Shown: piece after piece, positions 17,764 through 26,242 of the stretch | Numbering within the stretch: the first letter of the stretch is position 1 | Layout: each line of letters begins with the position of its first letter | Assembly (NCBI RefSeq): GCF_017873395.1 | Contig: NZ_JAGGKC010000028.1 | Span: forward strand, 1 to 56,774 | Length of the DNA stretch: 56,774 nucleotides | Source: Youngiibacter multivorans | GTDB lineage: Bacteria; Bacillota; Clostridia; Clostridiales; Clostridiaceae | Reading direction: 5' to 3' | Notes under the pieces: generated by a model | What the model was told of the DNA's origin: nothing | Database searches by the model: none | Seen by the model: only the letters and a program-made list of their open reading frames with translations | Program-made: the position numbers and the translations under genes

Positions 17764-18329
17764 CAGTGCTCATCTCGGGAACTGGAAGTAACCTCTTGTC
17801 ACTCATCGAGGACTCGAAGGCAACAGGACTTTACGAGATAGCCATAGTTGTCGCAGACAGGGATGCCAAAGGAATAAACCATGCTTCTGAAAATTCGATA
17901 CCCTACCTTGTCCTTGACAGGAAGGATCCGCTTCTTTCAGACAAGGTACTTGAAGCAGTAAAGGGGACGGACCTTGTGGTCCTTGCAGGCTTCCTTTCAA
18001 TTCTCAAAGGCCAGATACTAAAGGAATACAAGGACAGGATAATAAACATCCATCCGTCTCTTCTTCCTCAGTTCGGAGGAGAGGGCATGTACGGACTTAA
18101 AGTCCACGAGGCAGTGCTGAAAAGCGGAAAGCTTATTTCAGGCTGCACTGTGCACTACGTCAACGAGGATGTTGATGCCGGAAGGCTGATACTCCAGAGC
18201 ATAGTATCCACTGAAGGGGCTACTACCCCCGAGGAGCTGCAGGCGAGGGTACTTGGGAAAGAGCATGACACTCTGACTACTGCAGTCAGGATGCTGGCCA
18301 TGGAAGGTTCAACCAGGGGCATAAGATAA
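17751..18329 (+). CDS. purN: Phosphoribosylglycinamide formyltransferase (folate-dependent)
   Basis: Transfers a formyl group from 10-formyl-THF to GAR. The 192-residue chain has the N-terminal GTGSNL loop, the INIHPSLLPQFGG motif with the catalytic Asn and His, and the DVDAGRLILQ segment with the catalytic Asp. Length and motifs match the PurN family. The start is inside the end of purM, with an AGGGGG-type site, which points to tight coupling. Confidence 0.95.
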   Translation: MYRIAVLISGTGSNLLSLIEDSKATGLYEIAIVVADRDAKGINHASENSIPYLVLDRKDPLLSDKVLEAVKGTDLVVLAGFLSILKGQILKEYKDRIINIHPSLLPQFGGEGMYGLKVHEAVLKSGKLISGCTVHYVNEDVDAGRLILQSIVSTEGATTPEELQARVLGKEHDTLTTAVRMLAMEGSTRGIR

Positions 18330-18339
18330 GGAGGATAAG

Positions 18340-19848
18340 ATGAGAGCACTTATAAGCGTATTCGACAAGACAGGACTTAAGGAACTGGCGCTGTTCCTTG
18401 AGAAGAACGGTGTGGAGATAATCTCGTCGGGAGGTACATACAAGTATCTTCAGGCAGAAGGAATAAAGGTCAGCACGGTAGAGTCAGTCACTGGCTTTCC
18501 TGAAATACTTGACGGAAGGGTAAAGACACTTCATCCTTCCATTCACTCAGGCATACTCTACATCAGAGAGAACGAAAGCCATGCCAGGCAGGTGAAGGAA
18601 CTTGGAATAGAGGGCATCGACATAGTATGCGTAAATCTCTATCCCTTCTTCGACAAGCTGAAGGAAAACCTCCCTGAGGAAGAGCAGATAGAGTTCATCG
18701 ATATCGGCGGTCCGACAATGCTGAGGGCAGCTGCCAAGAATTTCAGGGATGTGTACGTCCTAAGCGACCCAGGTGACTACGAAGGATTCATATCAGGCTT
18801 CAGTTCCATGGAATCTGACCGATATGGAGAATCAGCGGTCTCCTTCAAGAAGCATCTTGCAGGAAAAGTATTCAGCCTGATGGGAGCTTATGACAGTGCT
18901 GTAGCTACATACATCCTTGGAGGATCTTTCAACGAATACCTGAACCTCTCATACAGGAAGGTCAAAGACCTGAGGTATGGAGAGAATCCGCACCAGAAAG
19001 CCGCGTATTATGAGTCCCTTACAGCGCCTGGTGCTCTAAAGGACATGGAGATCCTCTGGGGCAAGGAGCTTTCCTACAACAACCTTAAGGACATGGATAT
19101 AGCCTGGAAGTCAGTCTGCGAATTCGAGGAGGATGCATGCTGCGCTGTGAAGCACAATACACCATGCGGCTTCGCCCTTGGGAACGGCAGCTTTGATGCC
19201 TACAGGAAAGCATATGAGTGCGATACCGTATCCATATTCGGAGGGATAGTTGCCCTCAACTGTCAGGTGACCAAGGAAGCTGCAGAGATGATGAACAACA
19301 TATTCCTCGAGGTAGTAATGGCACCGTCTTTCACAGATGAAGCGCTTGAGATACTGAAGAAGAAGAAAAACCTGAGGATAGTGCGTCTCGAGGCAAAACC
19401 ATCGCAGATCGCATCTGCAGTTACTCTTGACGGTCTCATCCTTACTCAGGATGAGGATCTGGACTTTGTAAAAGAAATGAAGGTCGTTACAGAGAAGGTT
19501 CCAACCAAGGAAGAGATGGATGAGCTTGTTTTCGCAATGCGAGTTGTAAAATATGTGAAATCCAATGCCATTGTCGTTTCAAGGGACCGTATGGCAGTTG
19601 GAATCGGCGGCGGCCAGGTCAACAGGATAGATGCGGCTAAGTTTGCGCTCTCAAGGGGCGAAGGAGCCACAGTCATGGCATCCGACGCATTTTTCCCGTT
19701 CGGGGATGTGGTTGAAGAGGCAGGCAAGTATGGCATAAAGGCCATAATACAGCCAGGCGGATCCTTAAAGGACCAGGAATCAATAGACAAGTGCAATGAG
19801 CTTGGAATTTCCATGGTGTTTACATCCATGCGCCATTTCAAGCACTGA
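18340..19848 (+). CDS. purH: Bifunctional AICAR transformylase / IMP cyclohydrolase
   Basis: Completes IMP synthesis: formylation of AICAR and ring closure. The 502-residue protein begins with an MGS-like cyclohydrolase domain (SSGGTYKYL, DGRVKTLHPSIHSGIL) and continues with the transformylase domain, including VKHNTPCGFALG and GGGQVNRIDAAKFA near the C-terminus. The ATG has AAGGAGGATAAG upstream. Its TGA overlaps an ATG of the next frame (TGATG). Confidence 0.97.
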   Translation: MRALISVFDKTGLKELALFLEKNGVEIISSGGTYKYLQAEGIKVSTVESVTGFPEILDGRVKTLHPSIHSGILYIRENESHARQVKELGIEGIDIVCVNLYPFFDKLKENLPEEEQIEFIDIGGPTMLRAAAKNFRDVYVLSDPGDYEGFISGFSSMESDRYGESAVSFKKHLAGKVFSLMGAYDSAVATYILGGSFNEYLNLSYRKVKDLRYGENPHQKAAYYESLTAPGALKDMEILWGKELSYNNLKDMDIAWKSVCEFEEDACCAVKHNTPCGFALGNGSFDAYRKAYECDTVSIFGGIVALNCQVTKEAAEMMNNIFLEVVMAPSFTDEALEILKKKKNLRIVRLEAKPSQIASAVTLDGLILTQDEDLDFVKEMKVVTEKVPTKEEMDELVFAMRVVKYVKSNAIVVSRDRMAVGIGGGQVNRIDAAKFALSRGEGATVMASDAFFPFGDVVEEAGKYGIKAIIQPGGSLKDQESIDKCNELGISMVFTSMRHFKH

Positions 19849-19859
19849 TGGGGGAACAT

Positions 19860-21104
19860 ATGAAGATACTCATAATAGGGGAAGGTGCAAGAGAGCACGC
19901 GATTTCCAAGAAGCTGGCCAAGTCGGACAGGGTTGATAAAATATTCATAGCACCTGGAAACGGCGGCACCTCAAGAGAAAATAAATGTGTGAACATTCCT
20001 GTCACTGATTTTTATGAACTCAGGGACTTCGCAGAATCAGAAGGCGTTGGCATAACCATAGTAGGTCCTGAGGTTCCGCTCATGGAAGGCATAGTAGACA
20101 TATTCCATGAAAAAGGTCTTAAGATAATCGGGCCTGACAGGAAATCCAGCCTTCTTGAAGGTTCCAAGGCTTTCTCCAAGGAATTCATGAAGAAGTACGG
20201 AATAAAGACCGCTGCCTATGAGACCTTCACTGACTTTGACAAGGCTCTCCAGTATGTCAAAGGACATGAATATCCGCTTGTAATCAAGGCTGACGGACTG
20301 GCACAGGGTAAAGGCGTGGAAATACCCTTTACCTACGAGGATGCAAGGAGGATACTGGAAAGCTTCATGCTCGAAGGGAAGTTCAAGGATGCAGGCAAGA
20401 CCGTCGTCATTGAGGAATTCATAACCGGTAAGGAAGCCTCGATAATTTCAATCTTCGACGGAAAATCAATACACCCATTCATATCAGCGATGGACCACAA
20501 AAAGATTGGTGAAGGAGAGACCGGACTTAATACTGGAGGCATGGGATCCCTGTGCCCTAATCCTTATTACTCCGAGGCCGTAGAGAAGGACTTCAATGAA
20601 AACATTCTTGCGAGGACCCTTCAGGGACTTGTCGCAGAGAATCTGATTTTCACAGGGATAATCTTCTTTGGCGTAATCATGAATGAAAAGGGTGCGTATC
20701 TTCTTGAATACAACTTAAGGTTCGGAGATCCTGAGACCCAGAGCCTGATGGAGCACCTGGACAGCGACCTTCTGACTATATTTGAGAAGGCTCTGGATGG
20801 AACGCTTGCTGAAGGGGACATCAGCTTCAAGGATGGGAAGACCCTTTGTGTTGTACTTGCAGCCAAGGGTTACCCTGAAACCTATGTAAAGAATGTCGAG
20901 GTATCCGACCTTGAAGATGAAGGAGTTTCGTTCTACCTTTATTCCTCGGACTACAGGGACGGTAAATTCATATCAAAGGGCGGCAGATTCCTTTCTGTGG
21001 TTGCACATGGAAAAGGTGATGAGGTATTTGACAAAGTTTACGGAAACATCAGGAAGATCGAGAATGAAAATGTCTGCTACAGAAGGGATATCGGAAGAGT
21101 CTGA
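19860..21104 (+). CDS. purD: Phosphoribosylamine-glycine ligase
   Basis: Makes GAR from phosphoribosylamine, glycine and ATP. An ATP-grasp protein of about 414 residues with N-terminus MKILIIGEGAREHAI, the KADGLAQGKGVE loop, and the GGMGSLCPNPYY and LEYNLRFGDPETQ metal/ATP segments. Two starts are possible: the ATG at 19848 that overlaps the purH stop (adds MGEH) and the ATG at 19860 preceded by GGGGGA. I prefer the latter because family members begin MKILVIG. This is the last gene of the operon; I see no strong hairpin terminator before the next leader. Confidence 0.95.
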   Translation: MKILIIGEGAREHAISKKLAKSDRVDKIFIAPGNGGTSRENKCVNIPVTDFYELRDFAESEGVGITIVGPEVPLMEGIVDIFHEKGLKIIGPDRKSSLLEGSKAFSKEFMKKYGIKTAAYETFTDFDKALQYVKGHEYPLVIKADGLAQGKGVEIPFTYEDARRILESFMLEGKFKDAGKTVVIEEFITGKEASIISIFDGKSIHPFISAMDHKKIGEGETGLNTGGMGSLCPNPYYSEAVEKDFNENILARTLQGLVAENLIFTGIIFFGVIMNEKGAYLLEYNLRFGDPETQSLMEHLDSDLLTIFEKALDGTLAEGDISFKDGKTLCVVLAAKGYPETYVKNVEVSDLEDEGVSFYLYSSDYRDGKFISKGGRFLSVVAHGKGDEVFDKVYGNIRKIENENVCYRRDIGRV

Positions 21105-21232
21105 TAAATATCAGTCAATTTTCTATCCGATAGAGAATAATATATTTTTTACCTGATTGGTGTTTTATCCAATTTGTTCTATTGACATTGATAGAAAAAG
21201 ACACTAAACTATGAAGAAATGAATATTCATTT

Positions 21233-21380
21233 TCTTATCAAGAGAGGTGGAGGGACAGGCCCTGTGAAACCCGGCAACCGATACTTTAGGGTATACGGTG
21301 CCAATTCCTTCAGTAGCGATACTGGAAGATGAGAATAGATTCGGCTTCGCGCGCCTGGTTTATTCTCAGGCGCTTTTTCT
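21233..21380 (+). promoter_or_regulatory. SAM-I (S-box) riboswitch with transcription terminator
   Basis: The aptamer core is unmistakable: AGAGAGGTGGAGGGAC (21240-21255), GGCCCTGTGAAACCCGGCAA, and a closing helix P1 formed by TCTTATC (21233-21239) with GATGAGA (21328-21334). Downstream, GCGCCTG (21351-21357) pairs with CAGGCGC (21367-21373) before a T-run, giving a terminator. GAGAATA (21331-21337) can instead pair with TATTCTC (21361-21367), an antiterminator that excludes P1. SAM binding should therefore stop transcription of metNIQ. Confidence 0.95.
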
Positions 21381-21409
21381 TTTACATTTTTCTACATAGA
21401 GGTGCACAA

Positions 21410-22381
21410 TTGATCGATATCGAAAACATCAACAAAAGCTACGGTGATCTGACAGTCCTCGAAGACGTCTCAATGAGCATAAACAAAGGCGAGATATTCG
21501 GGATAATAGGTCACAGCGGTGCCGGCAAATCGACACTGTTAAGATGCATAAACGGACTTGAGCCTATAGGCTCTGGCGACATACGGATCGATGGCAGAAG
21601 CGTCAGGTCCATGCAGGGTGAAGAGATGCGGCAGCTGAGAAAAAAGCTGTCAATGATTTTCCAGAACTTCAACCTCCTGAACCTGAAGACTGCATACGAG
21701 AACGTGGCCCTGCCCATGGAAATCTGGGGTTACGGCAAAGAGGAAACCAAGAAAAGGGTGCTTGAGCTGCTAAGACTTGTAGGCCTTGAAAATAAGGCAA
21801 GAAACAAGCCTAAGGCACTGTCTGGCGGAGAAAAGCAAAGGGTTGCCATAGCAAGGGCGCTTGCAATGGACCCTGAAGTGCTTCTTTGCGACGAGGCTAC
21901 TTCAGCGCTCGATCCGAAAACCACCAAAGAAATCCTGCAGCTACTCGACAAAATCAACAGGGAGCTTGGAATTACCATAGTGATTGTCACCCATCAGATG
22001 GAGGTAATCAAGGAAGTCTGCCATAGGGTGGCTCTCATGGAAAACGGCAAGGTACTTGCTCAGGGAGAGGTAGGCGAGCTGTTCCTGAAACCTGGCAGCG
22101 AGCTCAAGACACTTCTTGCAGAAGACGAGTGGGACCATCTGCCTCCTGGCATCAACATAAGGATTGCCTTCACCAGGGAATATACCAACGAAAGTGTAAT
22201 TACAGAAATGGCTAGGGAGCTTGATACCAACTTCTCCATAGTATGGGGAAAGCTTGAAAAATTCAGGAGCGATGTTCTTGGAAACCTTGTATTGAACATT
22301 GAGCCTAAAGACAAAAACAGGATAATCGAGTACCTCGAGAAAAGGGGACTTTCCTGGGAGGTGCTGACAGATGAGCTTTGA
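21410..22381 (+). CDS. metN: Methionine ABC transporter, ATP-binding protein
   Basis: The 323-residue ATPase of the methionine importer. It has Walker A GHSGAGKST (34-42), the Q-loop region IFQNFNLL, signature LSGGEKQRVAIARAL, Walker B LLCDEATSALDP and the H-loop THQME. The C-terminal domain of about 80 residues is the NIL domain, which binds methionine and inhibits transport when the cell is full. The start is TTG at 21410 with AGAGGTG five bases upstream. The frame is open upstream to 21329, but that part lies inside the riboswitch and its terminator and cannot be coding. It overlaps metI by 11 bases. Confidence 0.95.
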   Translation: MIDIENINKSYGDLTVLEDVSMSINKGEIFGIIGHSGAGKSTLLRCINGLEPIGSGDIRIDGRSVRSMQGEEMRQLRKKLSMIFQNFNLLNLKTAYENVALPMEIWGYGKEETKKRVLELLRLVGLENKARNKPKALSGGEKQRVAIARALAMDPEVLLCDEATSALDPKTTKEILQLLDKINRELGITIVIVTHQMEVIKEVCHRVALMENGKVLAQGEVGELFLKPGSELKTLLAEDEWDHLPPGINIRIAFTREYTNESVITEMARELDTNFSIVWGKLEKFRSDVLGNLVLNIEPKDKNRIIEYLEKRGLSWEVLTDEL

Positions 22382-23012
22382 TCTGATATTTAAGGCTTTT
22401 CAAGAATCGATATACATGATACTAGTTGCTTCTGCTCTTTCAGTATCATTCGGATTTCTGCTGGCAGTAGTGCTGGTCTATACCAATCCGAAGGGACTTA
22501 AGCCGAATCCTGCTGTTTACAAGGTGCTGGACTTCGTAATCAACATGTTCAGGAGCTTCCCGTTCCTGATACTCATGATAATGCTGTTCCCCCTCGCAAG
22601 GCTTCTTGTAGGAAAGACCATAGGTACCACTGCAGCCATAGTTCCTCTGTTCATCGGAGCGATACCTTTCGCTGCAAGGGTCATAGAGAACGCATTCTAC
22701 TCGGTGGATTATGGTATCATCGAAGCGGCCAAGTCGCTTGGTGCAAACAACAGACAGATCATACTCAAGGTAATGCTTCCCGAAGCAATGCCTAACATCG
22801 TAGCAGGTATCACCAATACCGTCATAAGCATAGTTGGATATTCTGCCATGGCGGGATCCATTGGCGGAGGCGGTCTTGGAGACATAGCGATACGTTACGG
22901 TTACCACAGGTACCAGATGGATGTGCTTTATGTCACTGTAATCATACTTTTCCTTCTTGTCCAGCTGTTCCAGACCATAGGAAACATAATATACAGACGA
23001 CTCGTCAGATGA
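22371..23012 (+). CDS. metI: Methionine ABC transporter, permease
   Basis: The 213-residue inner membrane subunit of the importer, with five likely membrane spans and the cytoplasmic coupling motif EAAKSLGANNRQIILKVMLPEA typical of binding-protein-dependent permeases (EAA loop, about residues 118-139). It starts within the end of metN, and metQ follows after 55 bases, so the three form one operon under SAM control. Substrate assignment rests on neighbours and on the riboswitch. Confidence 0.94.
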   Translation: MSFDLIFKAFQESIYMILVASALSVSFGFLLAVVLVYTNPKGLKPNPAVYKVLDFVINMFRSFPFLILMIMLFPLARLLVGKTIGTTAAIVPLFIGAIPFAARVIENAFYSVDYGIIEAAKSLGANNRQIILKVMLPEAMPNIVAGITNTVISIVGYSAMAGSIGGGGLGDIAIRYGYHRYQMDVLYVTVIILFLLVQLFQTIGNIIYRRLVR

Positions 23013-23067
23013 CGCGCGAAAATTTGCTTCATATATAATACAAAAACAAAAAACGGAGGGATTCAAC

Positions 23068-23904
23068 ATGAAATCAAAGAAACTAGTAGCACTTGGACTT
23101 ACACTCGCTCTTTCAATAGCTGCTGCAGCTTGCGGCAGCAAGACTCCTACACCCACAACGGCACCTACTGCAGCACCTACAAAGGTCGAACTTAAGACTC
23201 TTAAGGTAGGAGCGACTCCTGTTCCACATGCTGAGATACTTGAAGTTGTAAAGCCACTGCTTGAGGCTAAAGGCTACAAGCTTGAGATAGTAGAGTTCAC
23301 AGACTATGTGACTCCTAACAAGGCTCTGTCAAGCAAGGAGCTTGATGCGAACTTCTTCCAGCACGTTCCTTATCTCGACGAGATGAACACAAAGGAAAAC
23401 CTCAAGCTCACCTACACTGTAAAGGTACATGTTGAGCCGATCGCGTTCTATTCAGAGACTCTGAAGGACATCAAGGAACTCAAGGATGGATCGACCATCG
23501 CTATACCAAATGACCCGACAAACGGAGCAAGGGCACTTATACTCCTTGCGGCAAACGGACTCATCAAGGTCAAGGACGGCCTTCTCATAACTGCAATGGA
23601 CATTACTGAGAATCCGAAGAACCTCAAGTTCGAAGAGCTTGAAGCGGCAGCTATCGCAAGGGCACTTCAGGATGTTGACGGCGCTGTCATCAACACCAAC
23701 TACGCGCTTGAAGCAGGTCTCAATCCAGTAGCCGACGCCCTGATAATCGAAGACCAGGAGTCACCATACGCGAACATACTTGCCGTAAGGGAAGACAACA
23801 AGGACGATGCTGGCATCAAGGCACTGGGAGAAGCTCTCAATTCTCCAGAGGTAAAGGCATTCATCGAGTCAGAATACAAGGGTGCGATAGTTCCAGCGTT
23901 CTAA
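23068..23904 (+). CDS. metQ: Methionine-binding lipoprotein
   Basis: The extracytoplasmic receptor of the importer, 278 residues. A lipoprotein signal peptide ends in the lipobox AAAC with Cys22 as the lipid-anchored residue, followed by a Pro/Thr/Ala linker (residues 23-38). The mature part has NlpA-family motifs such as VGATPVPHAEILE, ANFFQHVPYLDEMN, PNDPTNGARALILLA and VINTNYALEAGL. The ribosome site is CGGAGGG. A strong terminator lies 55 bases beyond the stop. Confidence 0.95.
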   Translation: MKSKKLVALGLTLALSIAAAACGSKTPTPTTAPTAAPTKVELKTLKVGATPVPHAEILEVVKPLLEAKGYKLEIVEFTDYVTPNKALSSKELDANFFQHVPYLDEMNTKENLKLTYTVKVHVEPIAFYSETLKDIKELKDGSTIAIPNDPTNGARALILLAANGLIKVKDGLLITAMDITENPKNLKFEELEAAAIARALQDVDGAVINTNYALEAGLNPVADALIIEDQESPYANILAVREDNKDDAGIKALGEALNSPEVKAFIESEYKGAIVPAF

Positions 23905-23959
23905 TAATTATTCAGTTGTTACTTGTTTGTGAACAAAAATTAAAAATATATTTCTTCAG

Positions 23960-23988
23960 GGAAGCGTTGAATACCAACGCTTCCTTTT
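23960..23988 (+). terminator. Terminator of metNIQ
   Basis: A 10-bp perfect stem (GGAAGCGTTG at 23960-23969, complement at 23975-23984) with loop AATAC is followed by TTTTAA. Confidence 0.85.
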
Positions 23989-24019
23989 AAAATTCAGCTT
24001 GTTAAAACATTTACAATTA

Positions 24020-24048
24020 TTGAGATACTTTGAATACGGTGCTATACT
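24020..24048 (+). promoter_or_regulatory. Sigma-A promoter of the rnf operon
   Basis: TTGAGA (24020-24025), a 17-base spacer and TATACT (24043-24048) lie about 45 bases before the rnfC start codon and downstream of the metQ terminator. Confidence 0.6.
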
Positions 24049-24094
24049 GAATAAGGTATTTGTTATATTTTAGATAATTTTCAGGAGGATTCAT

Positions 24095-25357
24095 ATGAAA
24101 TTATTCTCTATTTCAAAATCAGTACATGTACCAAAGTTCAAGCCAACTGAGAGATTCAGTGGAATAACGGTCATGGATGCAGGGAAGACCCTGTACTACT
24201 CGCTTTCACAGCAGCACAATCTCGTGTGCGAGCCTGCAGTGAAGAGAGGCGACAGAGTTCTTGTCAACCAAGTAATCGGTGTCAGCACGAACAAAAGCGT
24301 GGTACCGGTTTATTGCGGCGTTTCTGGAACAGTCAAGCAGATTGTACAGAAGTACGACCTCTCTGGTGACAAGGTCAACATGATCGTCGTGGAGAACGAC
24401 GGACTCTACGAGACCATGGAAAGAACGGCTTTGAACTATGGAGCAATGTCCCTCGATGAAATCAAGGATGCCGTAAAGGAACTTGGAGTAATCGAAACAC
24501 AGAACCTTTCAAACCGGAAGCGCGGACTGCACCTGTCATTTAGGAGCAACCCAAAGCACATACTGCTTAACGCATCCGAAAGCGGCCTTTATGGCGTGCT
24601 TGGTGAAGCCCTGTACACCTCTGTCAAGGATGATTTCATACTTGGAATCAACATCCTCAAGGACATCTACAAGACTGCAGAGATATCGCTTCTCATAACA
24701 AGCGATGCTGAATCACTTGCAGGATTCACTGATGCCGTTGCAGGAACAGGGGTAAAGGTCGTCGCAAAGGTACCTACCCAGTTCTATCATGACATGAACC
24801 TTGCTGCCAGAGATGTATATGGTGATTTTGCCATGAAGGACACAATGGTTATTGATGCCTTCATGCTTCCTTCTGTTGCAAGAGGTCTCGCAAGAGGCGA
24901 ACTAAGCCATACCGACCTTATCATGGTGTCGGGAGAGGCTGCCGGCAAGAAGGGAATGTATAGGGTACCACATGGCACTCCTATTTCTGAAATCATGGCT
25001 GCTGCAGAGGTTAAGGATCCTTTCAGGATTGTTGCCGGATCCATCCTTGCAGGTAATGCAGTATTTTCCAGTGAAGCTCCTGTCAACAGGGGAATCAAGG
25101 AACTGCTTTTCCTATCTGAAGCTGAGGTTTCCAAAGAAGAGGAAGTCAACTGCATCAGGTGCGGAAGATGCGCTGACGTATGTCCGGTAGGGCTCAAGCC
25201 TTATGATCTGAACGCATTGGTAATAGTAAGGGACTTTGACTCATTCTTCGCAGAAAGAGGCGGAATGTGCGTTGAGTGCGGACTTTGCTCGTACATCTGC
25301 CCGTCAAAGAGACATCTTACTCAGTCATTCAAGACTGCTAAGAAAGTCAAGAGATAG
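24095..25357 (+). CDS. rnfC: Rnf complex subunit C (NADH-binding, Fe-S)
   Basis: The peripheral subunit that exchanges electrons with NAD+ in the ferredoxin:NAD+ oxidoreductase (Rnf) ion pump. The 420-residue protein has an N-terminal barrel-sandwich-like region and an NADH/FMN-binding middle domain. The C-terminal ferredoxin domain has two 4Fe-4S motifs, CIRCGRCADVCP (about 350) and CVECGLCSYICP (about 390). It starts after CAGGAGGATTCAT and heads the operon rnfCDGEAB, the gene order of Clostridium and Acetobacterium. Confidence 0.95.
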   Translation: MKLFSISKSVHVPKFKPTERFSGITVMDAGKTLYYSLSQQHNLVCEPAVKRGDRVLVNQVIGVSTNKSVVPVYCGVSGTVKQIVQKYDLSGDKVNMIVVENDGLYETMERTALNYGAMSLDEIKDAVKELGVIETQNLSNRKRGLHLSFRSNPKHILLNASESGLYGVLGEALYTSVKDDFILGINILKDIYKTAEISLLITSDAESLAGFTDAVAGTGVKVVAKVPTQFYHDMNLAARDVYGDFAMKDTMVIDAFMLPSVARGLARGELSHTDLIMVSGEAAGKKGMYRVPHGTPISEIMAAAEVKDPFRIVAGSILAGNAVFSSEAPVNRGIKELLFLSEAEVSKEEEVNCIRCGRCADVCPVGLKPYDLNALVIVRDFDSFFAERGGMCVECGLCSYICPSKRHLTQSFKTAKKVKR

Positions 25358-25369
25358 GAGAGGGGAAAC

Positions 25370-26242
25370 ATGGAAAACAGAATATTAACAGTAGCTTCAT
25401 CACCTCATATCAAATCCTCTCTGAGGGTAAGCACGATCATGAGAGATGTGCTGATAGCTCTTTTGCTCCCTGCAGCTGCAGGAGTATATTTCAATGGAAT
25501 AGAAGGACTTTATCTGATAGCTGCAACAATAGCATCAGCTGTAGTCTCTGAGCTCGTATTTTCAAAGATAATGAGGAGGCCTCATACCTTAGGTGACCTG
25601 TCAGCGGTGGTTACCGGTTTGGTCACTGCACTGGTGCTTCCACTTGCTACACCGCTTTGGGTAGCAGGAATATCTTCCTTATTTGCAATAATCGTTGTAA
25701 AGTGCCTTTTCGGGGGACTTGGGCAGAACTTCATGAATCCGGCAGTAACCGGAAAGATCTTCGTTGCGACTGCATACGGCAGACTTATGACTACTGTTCC
25801 ATTCTCTTCAGACGATGCAATGACAAGACTACTTGGACAGGCGGGAGGAAACCTCGGTGAGGCTTCAGTTGCCGCCATAATAATCGGAGGTATCTACCTT
25901 ATCGTAAGAGGTGTGATACGTGCCAGGATTCCAGTGACAATTATTGTCATTAGCTTGTTATACTCTGCAATAGTCCTTGGTGATGTAACAGTTCTCGGAC
26001 TGAACGGAAGTGTATATCTTGCAGCGTTCTTCCTTGCCACTGATTATGCAAGTTCAGCGACTACAAATGAAGGTAAGCTTGTATTTGCAGCAGTGGTCGG
26101 ACTTCTGGGCAGCCTTTTCATAGGAAAATCCGGGAATGCCGAAGGTATTTATTATGCCGTAATACTTGGCAATATCTTCGCACCATTCATCGATACCTTC
26201 TTCAAGGGAAAAGTTGACACCAAAAAGGAGGCAAACGCATAA
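25370..26242 (+). CDS. rnfD: Rnf complex subunit D (membrane flavoprotein)
   Basis: A 290-residue polytopic membrane subunit (about ten spans) of the Rnf pump. The family carries FMN bound covalently to a threonine in a GATPL-type segment. Here the corresponding position reads DDAMTRLLGQAGG with Thr152, just before the conserved GEASVAAIIIGG, so the usual motif is altered or shortened. FMNPAVTGKIFVATAYG is conserved. The stop overlaps the rnfG ATG by one base (TAATG). Confidence 0.93.
   Translation: MENRILTVASSPHIKSSLRVSTIMRDVLIALLLPAAAGVYFNGIEGLYLIAATIASAVVSELVFSKIMRRPHTLGDLSAVVTGLVTALVLPLATPLWVAGISSLFAIIVVKCLFGGLGQNFMNPAVTGKIFVATAYGRLMTTVPFSSDDAMTRLLGQAGGNLGEASVAAIIIGGIYLIVRGVIRARIPVTIIVISLLYSAIVLGDVTVLGLNGSVYLAAFFLATDYASSATTNEGKLVFAAVVGLLGSLFIGKSGNAEGIYYAVILGNIFAPFIDTFFKGKVDTKKEANA

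Noticed and set aside
21329..21409. Longer start of metN
   Set aside because: It covers the 3' side of the SAM aptamer and the terminator stem; TTG at 21410 has a good ribosome site.
22446..23156. 236-residue frame on the minus strand opposite metI
   Set aside because: It mirrors the coding sequence of metI and the metQ start, has no ribosome site, and no protein-like motifs.
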